64,000 nucleotides of DNA from DATGMS01 sp040905145 (GCA_040905145.1 JBBDSC010000217.1:1-64000); one strand, 5' to 3'. Positions 8,416-18,800 are shown, counted from the first letter of the stretch. Program-made: numbers and translations. Notes: generated from the letters alone by a model not told the origin.

Positions 8416-11400
8416 ATGCCCAAAAGTGGAAAAAAGAACACCAAAAGATCACTTAAAACTTTTGGTATAATATTGATGGCTTTATGTGCATTTCAATGTA
8501 CCCAACCTGATTCCAATGCACTAAAAATTGAAAAAGGCTCTCACATTGTCTTAATTGGGAACAACCTTGGATCAAGGATGATGAATTATGGTTATTTTGA
8601 AACCGAAATGCATCTCCGTTATCCAGACAGTTTGCTGTATATCAGAAATATGAGTGATGGGGGAAATACTCCGGGTTTCCGGCCCCATTCAGGCCGAAAC
8701 TCCCCCTGGGCTTTTCCAGGTGCGGAAAATTTTCAGACGGAACTTGCTACAAATTCAGGCAGTATAGGTCATTTTGAAACCCCCGACGAATGGCTTACCC
8801 GACTTGAGGCTGATGTTATCATCGCTTTTTTTGGATATAATGAATCTTTTCAAGGACCAGAGGGGCTCAAAAACTACAAGGGAGAGCTTGATGCTTTTAT
8901 CCAACATACTTTAAGCCAAAGCTACAATGGGGATACCGCATCAGTTCAACTGGCAGTGGTCTCCCCCATCGCCTTTGAGAACCTTTCCGATCAGTATGAT
9001 CTTCCAAATGGCCAACAGGAAAATGAAAACCTGGCGCTTTATACAGAGGCTATGAAAGAAATAGCGGCCAAAAACGACGTGCTCTTTGTTGATGCCTTTA
9101 ACCCTTCCAAAGAATGGTATGAATCCAGTGACGAACCCTTGACCATCGATGGTTTTCAGCTCAATGATGAAGGCTATGCTAAATTTTCTACCTTATTGAC
9201 CAATCAGATTTTTGGTAAATCAAAGATCAAGGCAGAAGAACATCGCGAGTTGGTCCATGCTGCTGTCCTTGAAAAAAATTGGATGTGGCACAATGATTAT
9301 AAAATACCAAATGGTGTTCACGTCTTCGGCCGGCGCTATGACCCTTTCGGACCAGATAATTATCCTGCTGAAATTAAAAAAATCCGTGAAATGACCGCAA
9401 TCAGAGACGAAGCAATCTGGCGTGCGGTCAAAGGGGAGAAAATGGATATCCGCTCTGAGGATCAAAAAACAACTCAGCTTCCCCCTGTAGATACCAATTA
9501 TAAACTTGATGAAAAAAGCGGTCCTCCGGAGTACCTGTATGGAGAAGAAGCTCTTGATCAAATTAATGTCGCTCCAGGATATAAAATTGAACTTTTTGCT
9601 TCTGAAGAAGAATTTACCGATTTGGCAAATCCTGTTCAGTTATCCTTTGATAATAAAGGTCGCCTCTGGGTAGCGACCATGCCAAGCTATCCTCATTATA
9701 GACCCGGTGACGAGAAACCCAATGATAAACTGATCATCCTTGAAGATACAGATGGCGATGGTAAAGCTGACAAACAAACCACTTTTGCTGATGGCCTTCA
9801 TCTTCCTGTGGGGTTTGAGCTCGCACCGGAAGGGGTTTATATTTCTCAGGGGACTAACCTGAAACTTTATAAGGATACGGACGGTGATGATAAGGCTGAT
9901 ACCAATGAAATCCTTTTAAGTGGTTTTGACGATCATGACACCCACCATGCGCACAGTGCCTATACCGCGGATCCTTCGGGGGCCATTTATATGGGCGAGG
10001 GGGTTTTCCTACATACCAACGTGGAAACTCCTTATGGTCCAGTCCGTGCTACCAATGGAGGTTTTTACCGCTATAATCCGCAACGACATCATCTTGAACG
10101 AACCGCCCAGCTTTCCATCCCCAATCCCTGGGGCATCGCATTTGATGAATGGGGGCAGAATTTCTTTGCGGAAACTTCCGGTCCGGATGTTCGCTGGATG
10201 ATGCCCGGATCTGTTAAATCAAGGTATGGTGTGGCCACCCATAAATCAACGAACTTAATTGAAGATAAGCATAGAGTACGTCCTACTTCTGGCCTTGAGT
10301 TTGTCTCCAGCCGTCATTTTCCGGATGATGTGCAAGGGGATTTGCTTATCAACAACACCATAGGCTTTTTAGGGACCAAGCAACACACGATGGTAGACGA
10401 TGGGATCGGTTATGAAAGTAAACACCGCCAAGACCTGGTGAAGGGAGATGACAAAAACTTCCGCCCGGTAGACATGGAATTTGCCCCTGACGGCTCCCTT
10501 TATATCGTTGATTGGCACAATGTGCTGATCGGCCATATGCAACACAATGCCAGGGACCCGCTCCGCGACCACGTACACGGTCGCATTTACCGCATCACTT
10601 ATCCATCCCGTCCATTGGTTGAACCCGCTAAAGTGGACGGTGCAAGCATAGAAGAGCTTTTGGACAATCTCAAGCTTCCGGAATTCAGGACCCGTTACCG
10701 CACGCGTCGAGAACTTCGTGGCCGGGATGCATCGGAAGTGCTTTCCCATATTACGACATGGGTGGCCAATCTGGACAAGAACGATCCTAAATATGAACAC
10801 CACTTGACAGAGGCATTATGGGTGAGCTGGGGGCTTAACCAAGTAGACGAATCATTGCTCCGTCAGGTGCTGAATGCCAAAGATTATCACGCCAGGGCCG
10901 CTGCCGCTCGGGTGTTGCGCTATACAGGTCATCAGGTAGCCGATCAGGCGGATTTATTGATGCAGGCAGCCAAGGATGATCATGGCCGGGTACGCTTGGA
11001 AGCATTGGTGGCCGCCTCTTGGCTGGATCCGGAAAAGGGCCTGCCCATTGTCATCGAAGCCGGTAAAAAACCAATGGATGAATGGATGGTCCATGCCCAT
11101 GAAACAGCGCTGGCACATCTTAATGGACATGCAGTGGGAGAGGAAAAAGCAGGGTTAGTCGAGACCGAACTTAAAGGACCTGAACGTGACCTTTTTGTCG
11201 ATGGAAAAGAAATATACGCCCGGGATGGGTACTGTATTACCTGCCATCAACCTGATGGTAAAGGGCTTGTAGCATCCGGTTTCCCTCCGCTCAACGGTAC
11301 AGTGTGGGTAGAGGGAAATGAGGAACGGCTGATCAAGCTTACCTTAAAAGGTCTCTTGGGTCCCATTGAAGTATTGGGTGAAGAATATCCCGGACAAGTT

Positions 11401-11595
11401 CCCATGACTCCTTTTGGAGGCTTGCTCAATGACGATGAAATGGCAGCTGTTCTGACTTATGTGCGCAATTCATTTGGCAACAAGGCTTCTGTCATTTCTC
11501 CTGAAAAAGTAAAAGAAGTACGTGCCGCTATTAAAGATAAAACGGGATTTTATTCTCCTGAAGAGCTGCTGAAAGAGCATCCCCTTGAGGAGTAA
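8416..11595 (+). CDS. PVC-type heme-binding protein: SGNH-like + dehydrogenase propeller + HEAT + cytochrome c
   Basis: A 1059-residue exported protein, likely a lipoprotein (Cys at about residue 28). Domains in order: an SGNH/GDSL-hydrolase-like region (about 35-255), a 'membrane-bound dehydrogenase' beta-propeller (about 375-730) with DTDGDGKADK and DTDGDDKAD loops resembling calcium-binding loops, a HEAT-like helical region (about 750-910), and a C-terminal cytochrome c with CITCH heme attachment near residue 940 and a downstream Met in VPMTPFGG. Such proteins are common in Planctomycetes and Bacteroidota sugar loci and are assumed to oxidise sugars or alcohols and pass electrons to heme. 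The substrate is unknown. It appears to be a single-gene unit. Confidence 0.8.
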   Translation: MPKSGKKNTKRSLKTFGIILMALCAFQCTQPDSNALKIEKGSHIVLIGNNLGSRMMNYGYFETEMHLRYPDSLLYIRNMSDGGNTPGFRPHSGRNSPWAFPGAENFQTELATNSGSIGHFETPDEWLTRLEADVIIAFFGYNESFQGPEGLKNYKGELDAFIQHTLSQSYNGDTASVQLAVVSPIAFENLSDQYDLPNGQQENENLALYTEAMKEIAAKNDVLFVDAFNPSKEWYESSDEPLTIDGFQLNDEGYAKFSTLLTNQIFGKSKIKAEEHRELVHAAVLEKNWMWHNDYKIPNGVHVFGRRYDPFGPDNYPAEIKKIREMTAIRDEAIWRAVKGEKMDIRSEDQKTTQLPPVDTNYKLDEKSGPPEYLYGEEALDQINVAPGYKIELFASEEEFTDLANPVQLSFDNKGRLWVATMPSYPHYRPGDEKPNDKLIILEDTDGDGKADKQTTFADGLHLPVGFELAPEGVYISQGTNLKLYKDTDGDDKADTNEILLSGFDDHDTHHAHSAYTADPSGAIYMGEGVFLHTNVETPYGPVRATNGGFYRYNPQRHHLERTAQLSIPNPWGIAFDEWGQNFFAETSGPDVRWMMPGSVKSRYGVATHKSTNLIEDKHRVRPTSGLEFVSSRHFPDDVQGDLLINNTIGFLGTKQHTMVDDGIGYESKHRQDLVKGDDKNFRPVDMEFAPDGSLYIVDWHNVLIGHMQHNARDPLRDHVHGRIYRITYPSRPLVEPAKVDGASIEELLDNLKLPEFRTRYRTRRELRGRDASEVLSHITTWVANLDKNDPKYEHHLTEALWVSWGLNQVDESLLRQVLNAKDYHARAAAARVLRYTGHQVADQADLLMQAAKDDHGRVRLEALVAASWLDPEKGLPIVIEAGKKPMDEWMVHAHETALAHLNGHAVGEEKAGLVETELKGPERDLFVDGKEIYARDGYCITCHQPDGKGLVASGFPPLNGTVWVEGNEERLIKLTLKGLLGPIEVLGEEYPGQVPMTPFGGLLNDDEMAAVLTYVRNSFGNKASVISPEKVKEVRAAIKDKTGFYSPEELLKEHPLEE

Positions 11596-11792
11596 ATGCA
11601 GACGGAAATGGAATAGTGGAATAATGGAAAGAATAAAATTAGAAATTATAAATTCCGTTATGGAAATGAAATAACCCCTGGGTTTTATTCGTAGGAATCC
11701 ATGGATTCGTAAAAAAATGTAAGGAGGATGGGGGACGGGCAAAAGTAGCGGAGGGAACAAATATTCCCGGTTGAATTGACTATATTTAGGCA

Positions 11793-12146
11793 ATGAGGGC
11801 GACGGAGATAATAGAAAAACTGCACAAGGTAAATTTCACCGATGAGCAGGCACGTACTATAGCAGATATATTGGAGAGCTACGGGGAGAAGTATACCTCC
11901 AAGAAACACATGGAAACGGCAACGGGGAACTTGAGGGTGGCCCTGGAGGCAAAATTGGAAAAAACAAAGCTCGAACTACAAAAGGAACTGGAAAAAACAA
12001 AGCTTGAACTACAAAATGAACTGGAAAAAGCAAAGCTTGAACTACAAAAAGAGATAAGCCAGTCCAAATTCGACCTTGTCAAATGGATCGTTGCCGGGGT
12101 GGTCGCCAATGGGATCGTGGCCACCATACTCAAATATTTGGGGTAA
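11793..12146 (+). CDS. Small coiled-coil protein with C-terminal membrane helix (DUF1640-like)
   Basis: A 117-residue protein. The N-terminal 45 residues form a helical head (FTDEQARTIADIL). This is followed by near-identical heptad units built on KLELQKELEKT, repeated about four times, and a C-terminal hydrophobic helix (WIVAGVVANGIVATILKYLG). The layout matches the DUF1640/CCDC90-like family, whose bacterial function is unknown. The internal DNA repeat of about 30 bases (gaactggaaaaa.caaagcttgaactacaaaa) could vary in copy number. It is convergent with the HTCS gene, with only 34 bases between them. Confidence 0.65.
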   Translation: MRATEIIEKLHKVNFTDEQARTIADILESYGEKYTSKKHMETATGNLRVALEAKLEKTKLELQKELEKTKLELQNELEKAKLELQKEISQSKFDLVKWIVAGVVANGIVATILKYLG

Positions 12147-12180
12147 CCATTAACAAATATATTGGTCTAAAGCCAACTTC

Positions 12181-15100
12181 CTACTTAGCAACTTCTTTGG
12201 GCAGTTTGTTGAATTGCCGCTGAAAGCACTTGGCAAAATAGGAAGGAGAACTGAATCCTACCATCTCACTGACTTCCGTTATATTATACTGTCCTTTATG
12301 AAGCAATTCAGCTGCCCTTTTCAGCCTTACCAGCTTAATATAGCCATTGGGTGTAAGCTCTGAGATACCCTTGATTTTTCGGAGCAGGCTGGACTGGCTC
12401 ATATTCATGGCTTCGGCAAGTTCGCTGACGCCAAACAATTCGTTGGACATGTTTTCCAATATGATGTTATTTGCCTCTTGCAGAAACTGTTCATCCGCCT
12501 GCGTATGGGCAATGATATCAGCATTGACCAAAGGTTGGCTCGCAAAGGCTTTTCTGATCTGATCCCGGTAATGGAGCAGATTCTTTACCTGAAGGCTGAG
12601 ATATTCCATCGAAAATGGCTTTTCAATATACACATCAGCTCCCATTTCAAGCCCCTCTAGTTTTGATTGCAAGGTGCTTTTTGCTGTCAATAAAATGATT
12701 GGAATATGGCTGTAATTGATATCGGATTTAATGGCTTTGCACAAATGAAACCCGTCCATCACAGGCATCATCACATCACTGATGACCAAGTCAATGGGCT
12801 TTTCATCCAGGATCTTCAAACCTTGTTCCCCGTTCTCGGCTTTGTGAACATGATAATGGGATTTAAACTGGCGATGAAGGAATTTTTGAAGTTCATTATT
12901 GTCCTCTATTAGCAAAAGTGCAGGTTTGCTGGTTTCTAAGTTCTCTTTTCCTGTAGGCATTGCCCCATAAGTTTCCTCTTCTTCTGGGAAAGTTCCGATA
13001 ATTTGTATAACATTTTTTTGCTGGAGGGGCAGTTCCAACACAAAGGTGTTCAGCTCTTCTCCAGAACAGTCTTCCAGATATAGATTTCCATTATGCATCT
13101 CAGCAAGGGAAAGTGCCAGGGGGAGTCCCAGCCCTGTTCCCGTATTGGGCCTGTCATTGCCGTTTCCGTCAATTTGAAAGAAGGGTTCAAAAATTTTGTC
13201 CCTAAATGAGGGTTCTATTATTCTGCCGTCATTACTTACGGTGATTTTGAATTTTTTATCCCTGATCGTACCGGCGGTCAGGTTTATCTGGACGATGCTT
13301 TCGGCATTCTTGATGGCATTGGAAAAGAGGTTGCTGAGTATTTTGGTCAAGGCTTCCCGGTCCACATCGGCGAAAAACGGATCAATATTCTTATGGAGGA
13401 AAAAATTAATGGATTGCTGGTTGGCACTGCTTTTAAACCGGATATATATTTCATCCATTAAATGGCCAATTTCTGTCCTTACAAAATTAAGGGAGAAGCC
13501 TTTTTTCTCTGTTTTTCTAAAATCCAACAATTGATTGCTCAAATCAATTAACCTGTTGGTATTCTTGTTCATTGTCCAAAGGTTTTCCTTAAGTTCTTGG
13601 TCGTATGAATTCTCTTTCTTGAGCAAATATTCCAATGGGCTTTTGATCAAGGTCAGGGGCGTCCTTATTTCATGGGTAATATTTGTGAAAAAAGCGATTT
13701 TAGATTCATAGATTTCTTTTTCCTTTTCGTCTTCAAATGATTTGAGTGCCAATTCGTGCTTTTTGTTGATCCGCTTATTATAAGCATTGATGATAGTATA
13801 GCTACCCAAGACAAAGAGTAGGGTATAGAGAGCATATGCCCAGTTTGTTTTCCAGAAAGGGGGCAGAACAGTAATGTCCAATGTAGCTTCCTTGGTGCTC
13901 CAATCACCAAAAACATTGGCGACTTTGACCCTTAATTGATATTCACCGGGAGGCAGGTGGGAATAATGGATTCTTTGATTTTGGTCCATATAGGTCCAGT
14001 CCCTGTCAAATCCTTCCATTTTAAAGGCGTAGGAAAGGGAATTGGGGGCGGTATAGCTCAATGCTGCAAAATCAAAATTCAGTGAAGTCTGATCATGGGC
14101 CAAATTGATTTGCTGGGTGTTGATAATGGACCGATTCAAAATCGGCTTGCTCCCGCCTATTTGAACAGGATCATTGGATACCTGTATCCCAGTAAAAACA
14201 ATAGGCGGTTCAAAATGGTATGATTTGAAATGGGCGGGATTAAAGGAAATAAAACCACCCAAAGTGCCAAAGTAGAGGGTGCCGTCATCCGCCGCTATCC
14301 CTGATTTATAATTAAAAGGACTGTTGATCAGTCCACTATCTTTGGTAAAAATACGGTATTCTTCGGTAGTAGGGTTGAATTCTAAAAGCCCCTTACTGCA
14401 TGACATCCATAATTGGCCGGAGGAATCCTCTAGGATTTTGTAGATTTTGTTGGCGGGAAAACCGTTTTTGGTGTTGTAGCAACGGAATGAATCACTTTGT
14501 TGATCATACCTACAAAACCCCCCGCCTTCTGTCGAAACCCAGATCCTGTCCTGGCTGTCCTCATACAGGCTGATGATAGAATGGTGGGAAAGACTGCCTG
14601 GATTTTGGGGATCAGGTTCAAAATACCTGGCTTTATGGCTGGATGGATCAAATTTTACCAGTCCGTTATACCGGGTACCCAGCCATAGATCTCCCGCTTG
14701 GTCTTCAATGATGTCATGGACAAACACATGACCGACCTCCTCTATCAAGTCAGAGGTACCGGATCGGGGATCATAAAGAAAAAGTTCATCAACGGTTCCC
14801 AACCATATCTGGTCCCTGCGGTCCACCAGAATGGAAAAAATATCGCTGTCCTGGAAATTACCTTCCTTATCCACTATTTTATGTTCTTCAATCCATCTAT
14901 TGTCGGTGTTCAGAATATTAATTCCCTGGCTCCATACGCCAATCAGCAGTTCATTTTTATTCATGGCCAAGCCATGGATATTATGATAGGAAATACTTCC
15001 TGGCTGTCCTGTAGGTTGATAGGGTGTAAATGTTGTTGTTTTAGGGTCAAAGTGGTTCAATCCTGCATCCTCAGTTCCTATCCACAGTGTTCCATCATCT

Positions 15101-16221
15101 CCTTGGACAAATTCCCTTACCCTTTTTCCACTAATGGTATTGGCATTGGTAATGGGGTAATACTTTTCGAATTTGATAGGCTGATTGGGAAGGAAATTAA
15201 TCCCGCCAAAATAAGTGCCTAACCAAATCCCTCCCTCCCGGTCCTGTTCGATCACATAGAGGGCATTGTCGGCAAGTGAAAAGGGGTCATTGTTATTGTG
15301 TTTTAAATTCTGGAATTCCCCTGTTTTCAAATCGTAAATAAACAGCCCGGATTCGGTGGTGATCCAAAGCTCATTTTCTTTAATGAATTGAAAATCCCTC
15401 ACATAGATTTCGTTGCCTTCCTTGTCCCTGTTCAGCAGGTCCTTGAATTTTCCCGTGGACTTGTCCATGCTCTTGAGGCCGGCACTCTTGGTTCCGATCA
15501 ATATGGAGGGTCCATTATCGAGAAGCCCGAAAACATATTCTTTTCTCAACAATTCTTCCTCATCCAAATATTCCACAAAACTCTCCGAACCTTCAATAAA
15601 TTTATGTACCCCTTGCCCTACAACCCCGACCCATATTTGTCCTTCGTGATCCACCATGACACTGGAAATATATCCCGGCGAGAGGCTTCCTTCCCTGTTG
15701 TTGTTATGGGTAAATTGTTTTAATTCCTGCTTGGCGCCATTAAACCTGAACAGTCCGTTGATGTTTTCGGCAATCCAGATATTCCCTTCGAGATCTTTTT
15801 TGATGTCCGAAATAGATCCATTTATCTGTGATCCTTTATCCGAAAGTGATTGAAACCTGGTGAATTTTTCGGTTGCCGTGTCGTAAATGTACACTCCCTC
15901 TGAGGTGCCCACCCATATACGGCCTTCATTGTCTTCGCACAATTCATAGATTAAATTGTTGCCGAGGCCGTTTTCGATTTCCGACTCGGTATTGAAGACC
16001 TTGAAAGTATGCCCGTCATACCTGTTGAGGCCGTTTTTTGTCCCAAACCACATAAAACCCTCTCGGTCTTGTAAAATGGAAAAAACAGTGTTGTCTGATA
16101 ACCCTTCCTTCATGTCCAGATTTTCAAAGTAAAGGTTTTGGTCAGCACCCCTTGCAGCAAATAACGCGGAAACAAAAAAAATCAATGTGCAAAAGTATTT
16201 TATGGCATTCAATGGCTTCAT
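12181..16221 (-). CDS. Hybrid two-component system sensor/regulator (HTCS)
   Basis: A 1346-residue one-protein signalling system. It has a signal peptide and a periplasmic sensor of two seven-bladed propellers made of Reg_prop repeats (MKEGLSDNTVFSILQDREG opens the first), then a Y_Y_Y domain (about 700-780). A transmembrane helix lies near residue 797, then HisKA with the phospho-accepting His in THEIRTP near residue 848, a HATPase domain, a receiver with Asp in DLVISDVMMPVMDG near residue 1149, and a C-terminal AraC-type HTH. HTCS proteins sense glycan fragments and activate nearby susCD genes. It is divergent from a region where only the tail of susD and a broken sulfatase remain, so its original target locus appears largely lost. 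Confidence 0.95.
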   Translation of the reverse strand: MKPLNAIKYFCTLIFFVSALFAARGADQNLYFENLDMKEGLSDNTVFSILQDREGFMWFGTKNGLNRYDGHTFKVFNTESEIENGLGNNLIYELCEDNEGRIWVGTSEGVYIYDTATEKFTRFQSLSDKGSQINGSISDIKKDLEGNIWIAENINGLFRFNGAKQELKQFTHNNNREGSLSPGYISSVMVDHEGQIWVGVVGQGVHKFIEGSESFVEYLDEEELLRKEYVFGLLDNGPSILIGTKSAGLKSMDKSTGKFKDLLNRDKEGNEIYVRDFQFIKENELWITTESGLFIYDLKTGEFQNLKHNNNDPFSLADNALYVIEQDREGGIWLGTYFGGINFLPNQPIKFEKYYPITNANTISGKRVREFVQGDDGTLWIGTEDAGLNHFDPKTTTFTPYQPTGQPGSISYHNIHGLAMNKNELLIGVWSQGINILNTDNRWIEEHKIVDKEGNFQDSDIFSILVDRRDQIWLGTVDELFLYDPRSGTSDLIEEVGHVFVHDIIEDQAGDLWLGTRYNGLVKFDPSSHKARYFEPDPQNPGSLSHHSIISLYEDSQDRIWVSTEGGGFCRYDQQSDSFRCYNTKNGFPANKIYKILEDSSGQLWMSCSKGLLEFNPTTEEYRIFTKDSGLINSPFNYKSGIAADDGTLYFGTLGGFISFNPAHFKSYHFEPPIVFTGIQVSNDPVQIGGSKPILNRSIINTQQINLAHDQTSLNFDFAALSYTAPNSLSYAFKMEGFDRDWTYMDQNQRIHYSHLPPGEYQLRVKVANVFGDWSTKEATLDITVLPPFWKTNWAYALYTLLFVLGSYTIINAYNKRINKKHELALKSFEDEKEKEIYESKIAFFTNITHEIRTPLTLIKSPLEYLLKKENSYDQELKENLWTMNKNTNRLIDLSNQLLDFRKTEKKGFSLNFVRTEIGHLMDEIYIRFKSSANQQSINFFLHKNIDPFFADVDREALTKILSNLFSNAIKNAESIVQINLTAGTIRDKKFKITVSNDGRIIEPSFRDKIFEPFFQIDGNGNDRPNTGTGLGLPLALSLAEMHNGNLYLEDCSGEELNTFVLELPLQQKNVIQIIGTFPEEEETYGAMPTGKENLETSKPALLLIEDNNELQKFLHRQFKSHYHVHKAENGEQGLKILDEKPIDLVISDVMMPVMDGFHLCKAIKSDINYSHIPIILLTAKSTLQSKLEGLEMGADVYIEKPFSMEYLSLQVKNLLHYRDQIRKAFASQPLVNADIIAHTQADEQFLQEANNIILENMSNELFGVSELAEAMNMSQSSLLRKIKGISELTPNGYIKLVRLKRAAELLHKGQYNITEVSEMVGFSSPSYFAKCFQRQFNKLPKEVAK

Positions 16222-16551
16222 TCGTATTGTAATTTATGTTGGCCCGCTCCTTAATATGATTGGGTTATGAAGCGATTGATCTGGCCCTATTAATCAGTAT
16301 GCTAATATGCATCATGGTAAGCTGTAAAAATAGTCAGTTTCTCCTTTCTTTAATATTTAAATGTTTTTCTAAATAAAAAAGGACGGATTTTTATCCTTTT
16401 ATGAAGGAAATATGATAAGCTATTGAACCATTGCCGGCTATTTTTACAAAAATGACTTACTGTCCCTTTGGAGAAAAAGAAGCGAGGTTGATTATTCTTT
16501 CGAAATCTTGTTAATAGCTAGCATAAAATAAAAATTAACCTAATCCTAAAA
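16222..16551. other. Divergent control region between HTCS and the decayed susC/susD unit
   Basis: A 330-base AT-rich region without a recognisable gene. The last 50 bases (ending attaacctaatcctaaaaatg) look like a susC leader: a run of A/T followed by an ATG at 16552. That ATG is followed by one codon and a TGA, then directly by susD 3' sequence. I take this to be the surviving promoter and leader of a deleted susC gene. The partial hairpin ggacggatttttatcc lies near 16380-16400. Confidence 0.4.
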
Positions 16552-16983
16552 ATGACATGAGAAAAAATTTGGCCGGATCCCAATGCCATTGGCAACGAGC
16601 ACGGAAACGATGAGCCTGAAATCAGATATGCCGATATATTATTATCCAGAGCAGAGGCCTTGAATGAACTGAACGGGCCCAACCAAGAGTCTATAGACTT
16701 GATCAATCAGGTTAGATTGCGGGCTGGACTATCATCAGAATTATTGGCTGTAGGGGATTTTAGTACTAAGGAAGCACTTAGAGAACATTTATTGAATGAG
16801 AGAGCTTGGGAGTTTTACGGCGAAGTAGGCATTCGAAGAGAAGATCAGATCAGGATGGGGACTTTTATCTCTTCGGCAATAGAAAGAGGACATACCAATG
16901 CCCAACCATTTAGGGTAGTTTTCCCTATTCCCCAGGCAGCGATAGATGCAGACCCAAATCTGGTACAGAATGAAAATTATTAA
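16552..16983 (+). pseudogene. SusD/RagB 3' remnant joined to a susC-like leader
   Basis: The frame from ATG 16552 reads M-T-stop and then stays open to 16983. It encodes the last 140 or so residues of a SusD/RagB family lipoprotein: IRYADILLSRAEALNEL is the conserved TPR-like helix, followed by VRLRAGL, LNERAWEFYGE and the C-terminal VFPIPQAAIDADPNLVQNENY. The whole N-terminal part, including the lipoprotein signal, is absent. Intact SusD proteins have 500-650 residues. I infer one deletion from the start of susC to the last quarter of susD. A TTG at 16660 could start a short fragment, but that is unlikely to matter. Confidence 0.75.
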
Positions 16984-17008
16984 TTAACTTCTTTTATTAA
17001 ATAATCTC

Positions 17009-18660
17009 ATGAAAAAAGAATCGATTGTAAAGGGTTGGCAGCCTTGGTGGCCATGGCATTTTATTCAGGATGTACAAGTCCGGAAGCCAAAACCTCCCAA
17101 AAAGAGGATCAAAGGCCTAATATCATCTTAATTATGGCAGATGATTTGGGCTTTTCTGACCTAGGCTGCTATGGCAGCGAAATCAACACGCCCAATATTG
17201 ATTATTTGGCCACCAATGGTGTAAGATTTTCAAGTTTTTATAATCCCTCCAGGTGTTGCCCTACAAGAGCCTCATTGCTCACGGGTTTGTATAATCACCA
17301 GGCTGGAATAGGGGAGATGACAAGTGACCGGGAAGTTCCCGGTTACCGTGGACACCTGACTGAAAATGCCGTCACCATTGCAGAGGTATTAAAGGACGCC
17401 GGATACCGCACAGGCATGGTGGGAAAATGGCATGTTTCAAATACCTTGGTGCAGGATGATCCGGAGGAACAGCTGGACTGGCTGAACCACCAGACAGAGC
17501 ATCCCCTTTTTTCTCCGGTGGAACAATATCCCACCAACAGGGGATTTGAGAAATATTTTGGGAATATCTGGGGAGTGGTAGATTTTTTTGATCCTTTCAG
17601 CTTGGTTAACGGAACTGCCCCGGTCAAAACTGTCCCCAAAGATTATTACCATACAGATGCCATCAGTGACACTACGGTAGCCTATATTAAGGAATTCAGT
17701 AAAACGGATAAACCGTTTTTCCTATATGTGGCGCAGACTGCTCCCCATTGGCCGTTGCATGCCTTGCCGGAAGATATTGAAAAATACATAGACACCTACA
17801 AAGTAGGCTGGGACAGCATCCGGGAAAAAAGATACGGGAAATTAGTAGAGATGGGCATGATTGATCCTGAAAAGGGTTCTTTGTCTCCCCGTATCGATGA
17901 TGAACTTTCATGGGAAGAGAATCCTGACAAGGAATGGGATGCCAGGGCTATGGCTGTCCATGCGGCTATGATAGATAGGATGGATCAGGGTATAGGTAAA
18001 ATGATTACGGCTTTACGAGAAAGCGGCCAGTTAGAAAATACACTGATCTTATTCTTGAGCGATAATGGCGCCAGCCCTGAAGATGCTTCACGCTTTGGTC
18101 CGGGCTTTGACAGACCCAGTGAAACCAGGGATGGGCAGCAGATTATTTATCCGGTGGAAAAAAATGCTTTACCGGGACCGCAAAACACTTTTGCCTCCAT
18201 AGGATCCAGGTGGGCCAATGTATCCAATACGCCTTTTCGGTATGCCAAAGCCCAATCCTATGAAGGAGGTATCCGTACGCCATTTGTGGCTTTCTGGCCA
18301 AAAGGCATTACTGTGGATAAAGGTGAAATTTTAGATCAGGAAGGTCATGTAATGGATTTCATGGCCACCTTTACCGAGCTTGCAAATGCAACTTATCCTA
18401 CTGAGTATAACGGCAGACAGATAACTCCCATGCAGGGAATCAGTTTAGTGCCAGCCTTTGAAGGCAAGGAGAGGAAAATTCATAACTCCCTGTTTAACGA
18501 ACATTTCGGTGCACAGTATGTTCGCCATGAGGGTTGGAAACTGGTGGCCAGGAATAATGAGAAATGGTATTAATATCCCGATAAAGTAAAGGAGCTGGAG
18601 GGGATGTGGCAAACCTGGGCCAAGAATAATAATGTATTGCCTAAACCAAAAGGAAAATGA
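17009..18660 (+). pseudogene. Type I sulfatase gene broken at both ends
   Basis: The body encodes an arylsulfatase-like enzyme. The metal site MADDLGFSDLGCYG comes first, then the formylglycine motif CCPTRASLLTG (C-x-P-x-R, codon at 17254), and FLSDNGAS later. Two defects are visible. The natural start ATG AAA AAA GAA at 17009 is one base out of frame with the lipoprotein signal LAALVAMAFYSGCTS; a single G lost in the GGG/TTG region near 17032 explains this. At the other end the frame stops at TAA 18571 (EKWY-stop), yet the following 28 codons are still the sulfatase C-terminus (YPDKVKELEGMWQTWAKNNN) ending at TGA 18658. About 15-20 residues of the usual ELYDLE...DRTE segment are missing there. 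The longest uninterrupted frame is 17035-18573. Confidence 0.75.
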
Positions 18661-18800
18661 CGTAGTCCCTGCTTGTCCTTTAAGATAGCAAAAGCCGTGT
18701 TATCGGATAATCCTTCTTTCATATCCAAATGTTTAAAATAAAGGCTAATGATCTGTCCTAAAAATCAATTTTAAACAGAATTTTGGAGGAATTTTTTCAT
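18661..18800 (-). pseudogene. 5' remnant of a second HTCS gene
   Basis: On the minus strand, from ATG 18800 (MKKFLQNSV, then two stop codons), the frame reads LYFKHLDMKEGLSDNTAFAI and then LKDKQGL before breaking off at 18661. This closely matches the start of the mature HTCS at 12181-16221 (LYFENLDMKEGLSDNTVFSI). Only about 35 codons remain. The break abuts the last codon of the sulfatase remnant, so I infer a deletion that removed nearly all of an HTCS gene between the sulfatase and the next susC. Confidence 0.75.

Noticed and set aside
9720..9910. DTDGDGKAD-type loops as a dockerin, suggesting a cellulosome
   Set aside because: The loops are part of the dehydrogenase-type propeller and occur singly in each blade region, not as the paired dockerin repeat, and no cohesin is present.
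11940..12055. Tandem 30-base repeats as a possible CRISPR or minisatellite
   Set aside because: The repeats are in frame and encode coiled-coil heptads; there are no spacers.
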